From contig MU069483.1 in assembly GCA_002284615.2 (NCBI GenBank), positions 654,421 to 665,354 of the forward strand: 10,934 nt of DNA, in the 5' to 3' direction. Each line of letters begins with the position of its first letter. The first letter of the stretch is position 1. The notes beneath the pieces were generated by a model. The model was not told where the DNA came from. It searched no databases and worked only from the letters and a program-made list of their open reading frames with translations. Below, in pieces: positions 1 through 7,990 of this stretch. The DNA comes from Dunaliella salina. Lineage: Eukaryota > Chlorophyta > Chlorophyceae > Chlamydomonadales > Dunaliellaceae. The translations under genes and the position numbers were made by a program.

Positions 1-611
1 GAATAGTATTACAACAAAAATGACCCCAAAACATTGCCTGGCTGGTCAGGAACAGGCTCAAACGCCTATTTTTAGCATTAAAAAGCAACGATTCTAGCAG
101 GCAGCAGCCCTGAGCAGCATTGTTCCGCCCCATTTTGCTCGTGCTGCTGTTTCATAATGCGTCAAAGATCTGTGCCTAATTGGGGACAGGGAAATAGCAC
201 TCCACACCTTTTATGCCCCTCCTTGTATGCAAAAATGGCCCAAAAAGGCCCAAAACACATATTTTCCCAAGCCAGCTTGCCCATTTTGGGGTTGTTTTCA
301 AGAAATAGCATATCAATGGATAGGTAAACACATTAGGCATCCATCAAAACAAAAATGACAAAAATCAGACTGTTTCCTGGCCAGTTATAAAAGGTTTTTC
401 ATGGTAACCCCTGATCAGGGCTGAAATGTCTATTTCTGGGGCGCCCAGATCAGCCCCTGAGCCGAATTTCAAAATTCCAAGTTGGCAGCCCTTAATATTT
501 ACTAAATGTGCACCTATTGTCAAATTTTCAAGTCGTTTGGTGAAAGTCACCCCGGGGCATGAACACTCCTACCTTGATTGATGCAGGCAGGCATTCACCT
601 GCACCACATCG
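1..611. other. Gene-free stretch with a possible diverged repeat pair
   Basis: No supported gene. A-rich sequence with short words such as GGCCCAAAA repeated locally. Two segments, about 12-80 and 346-442, share three short blocks in the same order: ACAAAAATGAC, a CCTGGC-like block, and GGCT-AAA-G-CTATTT (16 of 22 positions match by eye). They may be old copies of one dispersed repeat. Chance similarity in A/T-rich sequence is not excluded. Confidence 0.3.
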
Positions 612-687
612 TTTCTCCTTTCTCTCTCTTCTCCCCTCCCCTCCCCTCCCCTTCCCTTCCATCCCTTCCCTTCTCTTCCCTTCCCTC
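612..687. repeat. Homopyrimidine tract with G-quadruplex motif on the minus strand
   Basis: From 612 to 687 every base on the plus strand is C or T except one A at 661. Within it, 633-651 is four CCCC runs separated by single T residues, so the minus strand reads four GGGG runs with one-base A loops. That is a canonical G-quadruplex pattern, and an i-motif pattern on the plus strand. Pentamer slippage (CCCCT, then TTCCC) is the likely origin. The open frames read across the tract, giving Arg/Glu/Gly-rich peptides on the minus strand, follow from its composition and are not genes. Confidence 0.85.
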
Positions 688-1894
688 GCAAGCAAGGCAA
701 CGCCGGTGGAAGGCTTCCATAAATGCCTGAAGTCTTTTTGGTTGGCACAGTTTTCTTTTTTTCTTTCTGCATCAGGCTTGTCCATCCAGAGATTCACTTG
801 GATCCACTGGCGTTTAAAGCACATTAAAAAACGCAGGAAATATTGCCAATGACGGCAATGAGAACAGATAGTGGAGAAGGAAAAAATGTAAATACAGACG
901 AGAATGATGTGATCAAGAAGAAGACATGGAGGAAGATGCGTGTGTGCATGGTACAGTCCGCGGAAACAATACTAAGATCAGTGCACTTCAAGCTGTGACT
1001 ATAGGAGGAAAAAAGCACGAGGAGAGGAGGGAGGATGGACTAGAAAAAAAAGTGAGCTTTGGTAGCAGCTGTGTGTATGCAGGCTGAAAAAGCTCACCAA
1101 CTTGTCGTACAGGGCGCGATGCCTTGAATCACCATCCTTTTCGAAGGGCATGCATGTACACAAGTGTTTGAGAAATGACGTAAGGCCTCTGTTCAAACAA
1201 CCACCACTCTGATTGGAAGCGGCATGCAACACGTAAACAGGAGAAAGGATTGCACTGAAGAACACGTAGGTGCTGCATCTTGGAGTCCGGCGTCATGGGA
1301 AGCCCTGTTCTGCTATGAAATGCCACCAACTTGCACATCACAATCCGACCAATTTCCTCTCTACCCTTTCAGATCCATTTTCACCTCCATAGGGAGTTGA
1401 AGACCAGCTTTTCAGAGAGAACAGGAGCAGCCTTCATCATCACTCATGGTCACCATTATTATTGACCGCAGCCATCTGCGCATGTATGACAAATGGACAC
1501 AAACAAAGTCCTGATATAAAGCCTAAAAAGCCTAAGAGAATAAAGACCTTAAGAAAATGAGAGGAAAGAAATTATATAAGAGCCTGAAAATATTAAAGAT
1601 AGCAAACATGTCATAAATGATGCCATCAAAAATCCGTCAAGACAAAGACACATTGGGCCTGCGGGTTGCTACTGATGTTTTTCACTGCGTTTCACTTAGT
1701 CATGCATGTTACAGTTTTCCTTTCCCAGCATGTCTGTATTAGCAAGCTCCTCTCCCTGCAGCAAGGAATAACATCCCTCTTGCACATTCCTTAAAATGAA
1801 CGATGAATAAATAGAAAAAGGGAGAGGAGGCATGCTTTCAAATAGGCCCCCATAGCAATGAAATGCTCTTTTACTGAAACCTCAGCAAGATCAC
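688..1894. other. No gene or clear repeat seen
   Basis: About 1.2 kb without a supportable feature. 1500-1620 is A-rich with a short GCCTAA doublet. Short open frames exist on the minus strand (999-1265 is the longest, 88 codons), but they show no domain, codon bias or splice context. It is probably intergenic or intronic. Confidence 0.5.
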
Positions 1895-2076
1895 CTCCAT
1901 CTTTCTGGCCACTCCATCTTTCTGGCCTCCACCTGAAGGGGCATACCTTGTGCACTTGCAAAACACCCATCGGCACTGATGTTTTCTAACTCATCCAGGC
2001 ACTGCATCTCAACTGTAAAATCAGCATCTTCAACAAGTTCTGCATTTGAGCAAGATCCCCTCCTAGCCAGTAATTG
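1891..2076 (-). other. Weak candidate coding exon of unknown function
   Basis: On the minus strand one frame is open from 2076 to a TGA at 1891-1893, 61 codons without an ATG at its beginning. The middle is acidic and protein-like: residues around 2035-1985 read AELVEDADFTVEMQ and then CLDELENISADG. A donor-like CACAAG|GTATGC falls at 1947/1946, so the exon could end there. The upstream acceptor (CTGGCTAG) is poor. I do not recognise the peptide. Length and composition alone do not exclude chance. Confidence 0.2.
1895..1926. repeat. Short tandem duplication, 17-bp period
   Basis: The 15-mer CTCCATCTTTCTGGC occurs at 1895-1909 and again at 1912-1926, an exact two-copy repeat with a 17-bp period. 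It looks like a simple slippage duplication. It lies in the 3' part of the weak minus-strand candidate exon described at 1891-2076. Confidence 0.8.
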
Positions 2077-2352
2077 TCATCAAACAAGCCATTGATCATG
2101 GGCATGTGTTAATCAATGCCAATGTCAATTGTTGGGGCGATAAATAAACAGTTACCTTGCCAGGTAGAGTTTTTATCCAGGGCCATATTCATTCTGATGG
2201 TAAGCAAGAAAAGAAAGGCCCGGCTTTACAAGTTTGGAGTGAGCATGCGTGTGCAAACCTGGCGGCAACTGGGCATCCATGCTTCTGTCAGTCTTTGTCC
2301 CTCTCTTGCCCCTGCTCCGCCTTGCTCTCCTTGAGCGATGCTGCTGACCCTC
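1927..2352. other. No supported gene; sequence before the duplication
   Basis: Apart from the overlapping minus-strand candidate exon, this stretch shows only short frames (plus-strand 72 and 93 codons, 2116-2438) that carry no recognisable motif. A CT/CCTG-rich patch lies near 2290-2335. Confidence 0.4.
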
Positions 2353-2621
2353 GATGCGAGGAAGCCCAGGACTTCAGCTCTGCTTCCAGGAGAGATGCAT
2401 TGAGAGATCCGCGCTCCTGCAAAGAGGTAAAGCATTGATCGTGCAATGGTTCAAGGAGAACCACATAAAGCACAAGGTGGAGCTTGATGCAAGGAGGCCC
2501 AGGACTTCAGCTCTACATCTAGGAGAGATGCATGGAGAGATCCATGGTCCTGTTGAGAGGCACAGCATTCATCGTGCAATGGCAACAGAAGAAAGATTTC
2601 AAGAAGCGCAAGGTGGAGCTT
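2353..2621 (+). repeat. Two-copy direct duplication, 133 and 136 bp
   Basis: Copy 1 is 2353-2485 and copy 2 is 2486-2621, head to tail. Identical blocks include CCCAGGACTTCAGCTCT, ATCGTGCAATGG and AAGGTGGAGCTT. Translated in one frame, both copies give related peptides of the form ERS-LL-RG-A-IVQW followed by KVELD, and the length difference is one codon (3 bp). Copy 1 is 133 bp, however, so the frame is not continuous between copies, and most differences in that frame change the amino acid. An old duplication without purifying selection is the simplest reading. A diverged duplicated exon is the alternative. Confidence 0.75.
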
Positions 2622-2759
2622 GACTATGCAAGGCAAGGTAAGCTCAGCAGCACTGTAGCTGTGCACTACTGCAACAAACCTGAGTCATTGCTGCGGCATA
2701 ACCTCTACATCAAACGGGCTCTGCAGAAGGCCCTTGAGGTCCCAAACAGGCCCTTATAG
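2532..2759 (+). other. Weak candidate coding segment of unknown function
   Basis: A 75-codon ATG frame covers the second half of duplication copy 2 and runs on to a TAG at 2757-2759. The peptide is basic, with FKKRKVELDYARQ followed by a neutral tail (LRHNLYIKRALQKAL). A donor-like CAAG|GTAAGC occurs at 2637/2638, so a real exon might stop there instead of using the frame's own stop. There is no recognisable domain, and comparison of the two duplication copies argues against selection on this frame. Confidence 0.15.
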
Positions 2760-3471
2760 ACCTCCTGTGACAAAGCGTCAGCCCATCTTCACCCAAACCA
2801 CCTCTCACCGCCCTCCAGCTTGCTCGGAACCTCCCCAAATCAACGCAAAGGAAGAGGATACTGCAAACCCTTGCACTGGCTTACGTTTGCTAATGGTTTA
2901 CATTTGCAAGTGAGGTGAAAAGGATGCAGCTTCAGGCACCCAAAACATTTTTTAAAAGTGAGGCAAAGGATGATGGCGACACAGAAAATCCAATAAATAA
3001 GAAAGCAGGTTCTAAAAAGGCTTGATGCATTGTGTGCTACTGGCCTATTCAACAAGTTCCAAGCTAAATGGCGCAAAGGAGAGCCTTCCATGGGACAGCC
3101 CCGCCACCCTTGTTGGCCCTGATAAATCGAGTGCCGAGGGGCAGCTGTACAGGATGCAGCTGTGTAAGGCATGTCACCTTGCAGTGCAGGGCATGTAGAC
3201 TGAAGACTATAGACAGTGAATTCACCACCACGAGAGCAACAGCAGCCATCAGAAGAAGGGCAAGACAGAGGGATGCTCAGGAAGGAAGGAATAGAAAAGT
3301 ACATAGGCAGATAAATTTTCCTTACAACGTTAAAGGAAAAGGAGACATATTGGCTCATGAAGAGCTGTGAGTCCCTTCCACCACAAGATTTGAATCAGGA
3401 CAGGTCATGGGGATCTGCAGGGTTATTAGAAGTACCTGGCTCTAGAACCTGGCTGTGGAAGTACTCTTGTT
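2760..3471. other. Overlapping open frames without support
   Basis: The minus strand has a 172-codon ATG frame (3358 to 2840) and the plus strand a 100-codon frame (3068-3370) over the same DNA. The minus peptide has one hydrophobic run (FLIYWIFCVAIILCLTF) and scattered cysteines. The plus peptide has a cysteine cluster of the form CxxCxC-x9-CxxC and an Arg-rich stretch after it. Neither shows third-position bias or a recognisable family pattern, and the two exclude each other. I do not call either a gene. Confidence 0.35.
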
Positions 3472-3759
3472 TCAGATAGCGTGACACATGGAAACTAGTT
3501 CGTGGGCATACTGGACAGAATGGGCATGAAGTTGTTGAGCAAGCTTAGTGGCACGTTGATGATCCAGTCCTATTTTGAAGTGCTTAAGGGTATGCTCAAT
3601 ATAAATAGGTGAACCAGCACCTCGGAGGACAGGGTGAGTTGTTACGGCTTTGGTGCTTGCAAGTTTACAAAGGTCTGCTTGCTGATGCTTTGCCGCATTC
3701 AGCTGGTGTTCTGGCCTTGTGTCTTCACGGAGCTTTATTTCTACGTGGCGTTTGCTCAA
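3472..3759 (-). other. Open frame of unknown function, possible exon
   Basis: A 95-codon minus-strand frame begins at a TTG (3759-3757), with a TGA two codons further upstream, so no ATG start is present. The peptide is rich in His, Gln, Ala and Leu, with HQQADLCKLAS in the first half and GLDHQRATKLAQQLHAHS in the second. Upstream on the same strand, CCTTTTTTTGGCTTGAG could serve as a splice acceptor. I do not recognise a family. It could equally be a chance frame opposite a non-coding transcript. Confidence 0.2.
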
Positions 3760-4400
3760 TGCTCAAGCCAAAAAAAGGTCAGGCAGGCAGGAGCATATGA
3801 ACAGAGTGGCAGAGTGCACAGCCCTTCAGCGCACAAGCCAGAAAACTGAACCTCAGCGCACTCTGTTTGCAGTTGTGGTCAAGCACATGCGCCTGGGTTG
3901 CCCTATCACATCAGCGCAAAGGCGCTGTGGAGCAAATCAGCTTCAAATATCAGTTACGGTGAACAGCGCTGCATTGGACACTGAGGAGGATCCTTGGGAG
4001 AATCTTTCCTGGTGTACGGTGCAAGACCTGCCATGCTGGTGCATGAACAAAACTGCAGTCTCTGTTCATTTTGGAAGGAAGTTTTGCTTCTCACATGCTA
4101 TCACACGTTGGGGAGCCGCAGAGATCTACATTTCATATCTATTATCCTCCCGCAAGTTGGGCCTGCGTGAGGAAAATAGGTATGAAATGCAGATCTCTGA
4201 GATGGCCCTCTTGCGGACAGACACGTGACCATGCTTTCCACAGGGTTGCCTAGTCCAAGGACTTGGAACTGTTCGAAAAATCAAACTGTTTTGATCTGTT
4301 TGCAAACTTAAAATAGTAACTTGAACTTAATACCTTCTGCCAAAAACGGGACCCCTTGACACCCCCTAACACCACCTTGACAACCCTCATACACTCCTTC
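3760..4400. other. No supported gene
   Basis: A 169-codon plus-strand frame (3719-4228) crosses this stretch but has no domain, no codon-position bias that I can see and no conserved motif. After 4230 the sequence becomes A/T-rich and then C-rich (ACCCCTTGACACCCCCTAAC around 4350-4370). Confidence 0.4.
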
Positions 4401-4464
4401 CAGCCCCCCTATCCCACTGATGGTCCCTTGTTTTTCCCCAACATCATCTGTCCAAGGGGGGCTG
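4401..4464. repeat. 10-bp perfect inverted repeat with a 44-nt loop
   Basis: CAGCCCCCCT at 4401-4410 is exactly complementary to AGGGGGGCTG at 4455-4464. A G/C-rich stem of ten pairs could form. There is no U-tract, gene end or other sign of a terminator, so no function is assigned. Confidence 0.6.
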
Positions 4465-4652
4465 AGGGAGAAAGGAGGGACAGGTGGTTGAGGTGCACTT
4501 GCTTCCTCCTTCCCAGCCTCTCGCTGCGACAGGCAAACGCGCATTTGAGCAGTTTGTTGGACCTTGAACTTTATCGCACTGTACATGACCTTTTTTGCCT
4601 TTCTCTTGAACTGGGAAACCCTGGTATTCCAAAATCCTCGCAGAAAGCACTG

Positions 4653-4653
<1 letters not shown>

Positions 4654-4731
<78 letters not shown>
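4654..4731 (+). repeat. (TG)39 microsatellite
   Basis: An uninterrupted run of 39 TG units. Alternating purine-pyrimidine DNA of this length is prone to Z-DNA formation and to length change. The sequence after it (about 4740-4940) keeps a TG/CA and TACGTG flavour, so the repeat may once have been longer or may seed further alternating sequence. The Cys-Val and His-Thr peptides read from it are artefacts. Confidence 0.97.
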
Positions 4732-4732
<1 letters not shown>

Positions 4733-5341
4733 CTTAGTAGGCATGTACACATGCAATACCCTCGGAAACCCTTACTTCCCTCCCACCTTCCACCATGCAT
4801 CCAAACACACCTGCAAGGTAGACGGGAAGCAGTAAATATATTTACATACATAAAAATGTGCAAGCAATTGTACATTTGTGCGTAAGTGTGTGCATGTCTA
4901 AATACATCTGTTCATGTTTGTTTGTACGTGTACACATTTACAAGTACGTAGGCACACCTGCTGAGGAGATGGGGTGTCTCGTGAGCCCCTGGGACTTAAG
5001 AGAAGGAATGTGTCGGGCGCGAAGGATGCCCTCTGATGTCTTGTGAATGCTGCTGGTGGAGCAGCAGGGCCCAGACTAGGGCTTGGCAAGCACCCGTTGT
5101 CAGGGATTGAGGCTGGCGCCATGGAGGATGGTGGTAAAGAGCACTTGGGGCTGGACAAAGTATGCAAAGACGAGTCGCAGGTCTTGCCGCTCTTTCTGCG
5201 CTGATCGTCAGCATCTCCCATCACAAACAGGCCTCGCAGTTGGCTGGAAAGCACGTGAGAGTTCTGTGGGCAAATGTGCAGGAGAGCAGGAAGGCGTTTA
5301 GAGCTTGACGGCTGCATTCAGGCCAGCCTGTGGTGCTTGCA
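4732..5341. other. No supported gene; alternating flank then a G/C-richer block
   Basis: 4740-4960 is rich in TGCATG, TACGTG and GTGTACAC words. From about 4990 to 5320 the DNA is somewhat richer in G and C and is open in several frames: a 139-codon ATG frame on the minus strand (5317 to 4898) and a plus-strand frame from TTG at 5083 to 5301. None shows a motif I recognise, and they overlap one another. Confidence 0.4.
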
Positions 5342-5417
5342 CAGTGCGGCAGAAGTGCATCAAAGAGATGGAATTACATCAGTGCGGTAGAATTGCACCA
5401 GTGCGATAGAAATGCAT
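5342..5417 (+). repeat. Minisatellite, 19 bp x 4
   Basis: Four consecutive 19-bp units start at 5342, 5361, 5380 and 5399. Units 1, 3 and 4 are close (CAGTGCGGYAGAANTGCAY type), and unit 2 (CAAAGAGATGGAATTACAT) is more diverged. All units are exactly 19 bp, so the phase is unbroken. The period is not a multiple of three, which argues against a coding repeat. Confidence 0.85.
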
Positions 5418-5496
5418 CAGTATTTGGGAGATGATCATCTGAGGACCCCAGTTTTGGCCCCTGCTTTCTTGACTCTGCGTTTTGAGCACGCTGAGC

Positions 5497-5553
5497 GTTT
5501 GCCCCTCTCTTTGGGCCAGCTTTATGCAACGCAGGCTCAAAGGAGGGGCAAAC
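5497..5553. repeat. Imperfect hairpin, about 57 nt
   Basis: GTTTGCCCCTC at 5497-5507 is complementary to GAGGGGCAAAC at 5543-5553. Pairing continues inward with one bulged base through CTTTGGGCC against GGCTCAAAG, leaving a loop of about ten bases (TTTATGCAAC, 5521-5530). A fold-back of this size could be a MITE remnant, a small inverted duplication or a precursor-like RNA hairpin. The sequence alone does not decide between them. Confidence 0.65.
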
Positions 5554-5792
5554 ACAAAAGCCCCTTTGCATTTGAATAAGACCAACATGAATCTCGTTGT
5601 GCAAAAAAAAATTTGGAGGATGTGGATGATTGCTACAGAATGCCTTCCGAAGTCACTTCAAAGCCTCTCCAGCAACCCCAAGTGGTGGGGCTGTAACAAG
5701 TGCTGGGCAGATTTTTTGAGTTCATGAAGACTGCTTGTTTCTTAGCTCTGAAGATTTGTGGCAGACAGGGCACATCACCACAGCAGGATGCG
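5554..5792. other. No gene seen
   Basis: Short frames only. There is an A9 run at 5604-5612 and no repeat or motif of note. Confidence 0.4.
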
Positions 5793-5936
5793 GTACATCA
5801 GGGGAGCAGGAAGAAAAAAAAGCGTTATCCTTTCCTTTATGAAATTCTCTTTTTTAATGATCAGGCTAGCAGTCAGTCGTTTTGACTGGAGGCCTTATTA
5901 CCTTGTAACCTTAAGCTTGTACATCAGGGGAGCAGG
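5793..5936 (+). repeat. 18-bp direct repeats flanking 108 bp
   Basis: GTACATCAGGGGAGCAGG occurs exactly at 5793-5810 and 5919-5936. The 108 bp between starts A-rich (AAGAAAAAAAAGCG) and contains a small fold-back, CAGTC-GTTTT-GACTG. The exact match over 18 bp is unlikely by chance. It could be a long target-site duplication around an inserted sequence or the remnant of a 126-bp tandem duplication. No terminal inverted repeats are visible on the inner segment. Confidence 0.7.
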
Positions 5937-6523
5937 TTTGAGGGTGGTACAGAATTCAGACAGCGTTCGTGTAATGGAGATTTGTTGGGGTGCAAAATGA
6001 TCCACATTACGTACAGTTATTGTTTTCCACTATCAAACACATTCCTGGATGCTCAAAATCATTGCTTGATCTAATACCCTCGGCAATCCTGCATCATTTT
6101 TATTCTTTTTTTGTGGTATTTTTGTGTGACCAAACAATGTCATCACACAAGGGCTTCTGGTTCTTCTGCAATTTATTGTCACGGGATAGAGCCTGAGAGG
6201 GGCAACTCTGCTTGCAGCTGATGCGTGCAGCAGCCTGTGCCCCTGGCGCTGCCCATTTCAAACAGCAAAATCTGCTCACTCCCTTTATACACAACTATGT
6301 GTACTGTGCTTTCCTGATGCTAGGGTATGCCAACATTCGCTCTCCTTGCCAAGAAATCAAAATGCTTTGTGCCACTTTGTGCAATTGTTAAAAGTGGTGT
6401 AAGAGGGCTGAGAAGTTGGCAAAGCAGGCTTCAAAGAGGTCTAAAGAGGCACCAAAGAGGCCCTTTGACCCCCTTTTGCCAATGCTCAACCCTCTGTACC
6501 CAACCCTAGCGATCGTGCTTTGT
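5937..6523. other. No gene seen
   Basis: Mixed sequence with only short frames. Three AAAGAGG words lie close together at 6432-6461 (spaced about 10-11 bp), a minor slippage pattern. A T-rich patch lies at 6098-6125. Confidence 0.4.
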
Positions 6524-6559
6524 TTATGCTAATGAATGTATTACTTATGCTAATGAATG
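6524..6559 (+). repeat. Paired 15-mers, 21 bp apart
   Basis: TTATGCTAATGAATG occurs at 6524-6538 and 6545-6559. Each contains ATGCTAAT, close to the ATGCAAAT-type octamer bound by POU homeodomain factors in animals. Whether that matters here is unknown. A local duplication is sufficient explanation. Confidence 0.6.
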
Positions 6560-7017
6560 CACTGCTTATTTGACATGATCCAAGCCACCTGCTCTCCAAC
6601 CTTGGTGGAGCATGCTTACAATGCATTATGGCAAACAGCAGGTTTTCCTCTCTAGCAAGCAGGGAAGCGAAGACATGTGCACACACACACATTCAGGCGA
6701 GTGCCCCCACACCTAGGCCTGTACATTGTTATTATGGCCTGTGCATGTGAAAGGTGATTATGAATATGCCAGTGCCAGTGTTGAGTATTAATGAATAGGC
6801 CTAAACTCGCACCTCATGCACGGGGGTTGTATTTGAACGCTGAAGGCTGGCCTGGATGACCTTGGGTAGCAACAGAGAGCCAGGCAGCTCGGCAGAACAG
6901 TGAGAGTAGTGGGGGGTGCAGAAGCGTTTGTGGAGCAGCGCACATGAGGGGGGCAGAGGAGGGAGCCCCGACGTGCACTCCTTCCATTGCGGCGGATGTT
7001 TCCAGATCCATGTCTCC
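6560..7017. other. No supported gene
   Basis: Short frames only. GGCCTGTACAT at 6717-6727 and GGCCTGTGCAT at 6737-6747 form a near repeat. ATTAATGAATAGG at 6787 echoes the AATGAAT words upstream. A G-rich patch lies at 6908-6966. Confidence 0.4.
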
Positions 7018-7132
7018 ATTACCCCTTTGCCCTGCGAGGAATGGGAACACCGTGTCCTGTCAGCAACCCCTATCTCAATGACCCTGCCAAGCTATCCACC
7101 CCCACAAGCCGTTTGCGTTGCGGGGGCAAAAG

Positions 7133-7220
7133 TGCAGTGGTGCAGTGGTGCAGTGGTGAAGTGGTGCAGTGGTGCAGTGGTCCAGTGGTGCAGTGGTGCA
7201 GTGGTGCAGTGGTGCAGTGG
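7133..7220 (+). repeat. TGCAGTGG minisatellite, 8 bp x 11
   Basis: Eleven consecutive 8-bp units. Nine are exactly TGCAGTGG; units at 7157 (TGAAGTGG) and 7181 (TCCAGTGG) differ by one base each. Three units make 24 bp, which is why open frames on both strands read a repeated octapeptide here; this is not evidence of a gene. The unit resembles the box A of tRNA promoters, discussed with the element at 7189-7262. Confidence 0.95.
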
Positions 7221-7262
7221 TCCCCCAGGATCTTGGCAGAGGTCCTGGGTTTGATTCTGCTC
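7189..7262 (+). other. Possible degenerate tRNA-related SINE head
   Basis: TGGTGCAGTGG in the last array units resembles an RNA polymerase III box A (TRGYNNARNGG), and GGTTTGATTCT at 7248-7258 resembles box B (GGTTCGANTCC) with two changes. Their spacing, about 30-40 bp, fits a tRNA or a tRNA-derived SINE. The words GCAGAGGTCCTGGGTTTGATTC are like those seen in such elements. The T-arm does not pair properly and no cloverleaf forms, so this is not a functional tRNA. Chance resemblance is a real possibility. Confidence 0.3.
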
Positions 7263-7335
7263 AGATACCCTTGTATAGGCGTACACAGCGATGCACCCTT
7301 ACCTTGCGCTGCGAGGGATGAGGACTTTGTCACGT

Positions 7336-7385
7336 CAGCAAGCCCTTTGTCATGCCAGCAAGCCCTTTGTCAGCAAGCCCTGTCC
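7336..7385 (+). repeat. CAGCAAGCCCTTTGT short repeat, three copies
   Basis: The 15-mer is exact at 7336-7350 and 7356-7370, and a third, partial copy (CAGCAAGCCCTGTCC) starts at 7371. It is a local expansion of the GTCAGCAA segment of the surrounding repeat family. Confidence 0.85.
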
Positions 7386-7990
7386 CTCAGTCTCATGTCA
7401 GACTCATGTGACTCATCCAGACTACACTCAGACTGATGTCTCAGTTCCCCATGCGCATTCCAACTTCAGACCCCATGCCTCAATTCAGCCTCAGACCGTG
7501 TTCTCTTGTCAGCAACCCATGGCTGCATAAGCCCTGTGCCCTGCGAGGAATGGGAGGGCCATGTCATGCCAGCAACGCGTGCCCGAATCACCCTCTTTTT
7601 GACAGCAACTCGTGTCTGTTGGACCCCTTTGCCGTGCGAGTAACGGGAACGCCTCTTCGCCCTGCAAGGAGTGGGAATAATGCCATGTCATGTCAGCAAC
7701 TTATGTCTCCATGACGCCCATGATGGCTGATTCCTCTGCCTGTATGACCCCTTTGCCCTGCAAGGAATGCCATGTCATGCCAGCAACTTGTGTGTCCCCA
7801 TCATCCCTGTTAGGACAGCGAGTCATGGATGTATGACATTTTTGCCTTGCGAAAAATGGGAGTGCCATGTCACGTCAGCAGCCCCTTTAAGACCCCTGTC
7901 GAGACAGGAACCTTTGCCTGTATGATTCTTTGCCCTGTTAAGGAATGCCATGTCATGACAGCAGCCTATGTCTCCATAAGCCCTGTTATG

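Larger units (their letters stand above)
7018..7990 (+). repeat. Diverged interspersed tandem family with core GCCCTGCGAGGAATGGGA
   Basis: Eight imperfect copies of a core lie at about 7030, 7305, 7538, 7631, 7659, 7755, 7844 and 7932. Most are preceded by ATGACCCCTTT and followed by a GCCATGTCATGTCAGCAAC segment and then TCTCCATGA. Spacing is irregular (about 30 to 280 bp). In translation the copies give ALRGMG-PCH-SN type peptides, but in different frames and without continuity, so these are by-products and not a protein. The 8-bp array at 7133-7220 interrupts the series. One further copy lies 1.8 kb away at 9838-9915. Confidence 0.75.

Noticed and set aside
2840..3358. 172-codon minus-strand ATG frame, the longest in the window
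   Set aside because: No domain, no codon bias and only one short hydrophobic run. It overlaps an equally plausible plus-strand frame with a cysteine cluster, also unsupported.
3380..3405. Box B-like GATTCAAATC on the minus strand
   Set aside because: No box A at a suitable distance and no stem; a chance match.
3719..4228. 169-codon plus-strand frame
   Set aside because: Composition and codon use look like background, and no motif is recognisable.
4356..4875. Open frames of 143-159 codons on both strands through the TG repeat
   Set aside because: Their length comes from the dinucleotide repeat, which has no stops in any frame; the flanking parts show no protein-like pattern.
4898..5317. 139-codon minus-strand frame
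   Set aside because: Pro/Ser-rich without domain pattern; competing frames are open on the opposite strand.
7189..7262. Functional tRNA gene
   Set aside because: The T-arm cannot pair and no acceptor, D or anticodon arm can be drawn; only box-like words remain.
6987..7436. Repeat protein with VVQWCSGA octapeptides
   Set aside because: The octapeptide is the 8-bp minisatellite read three units at a time; both strands give such peptides.
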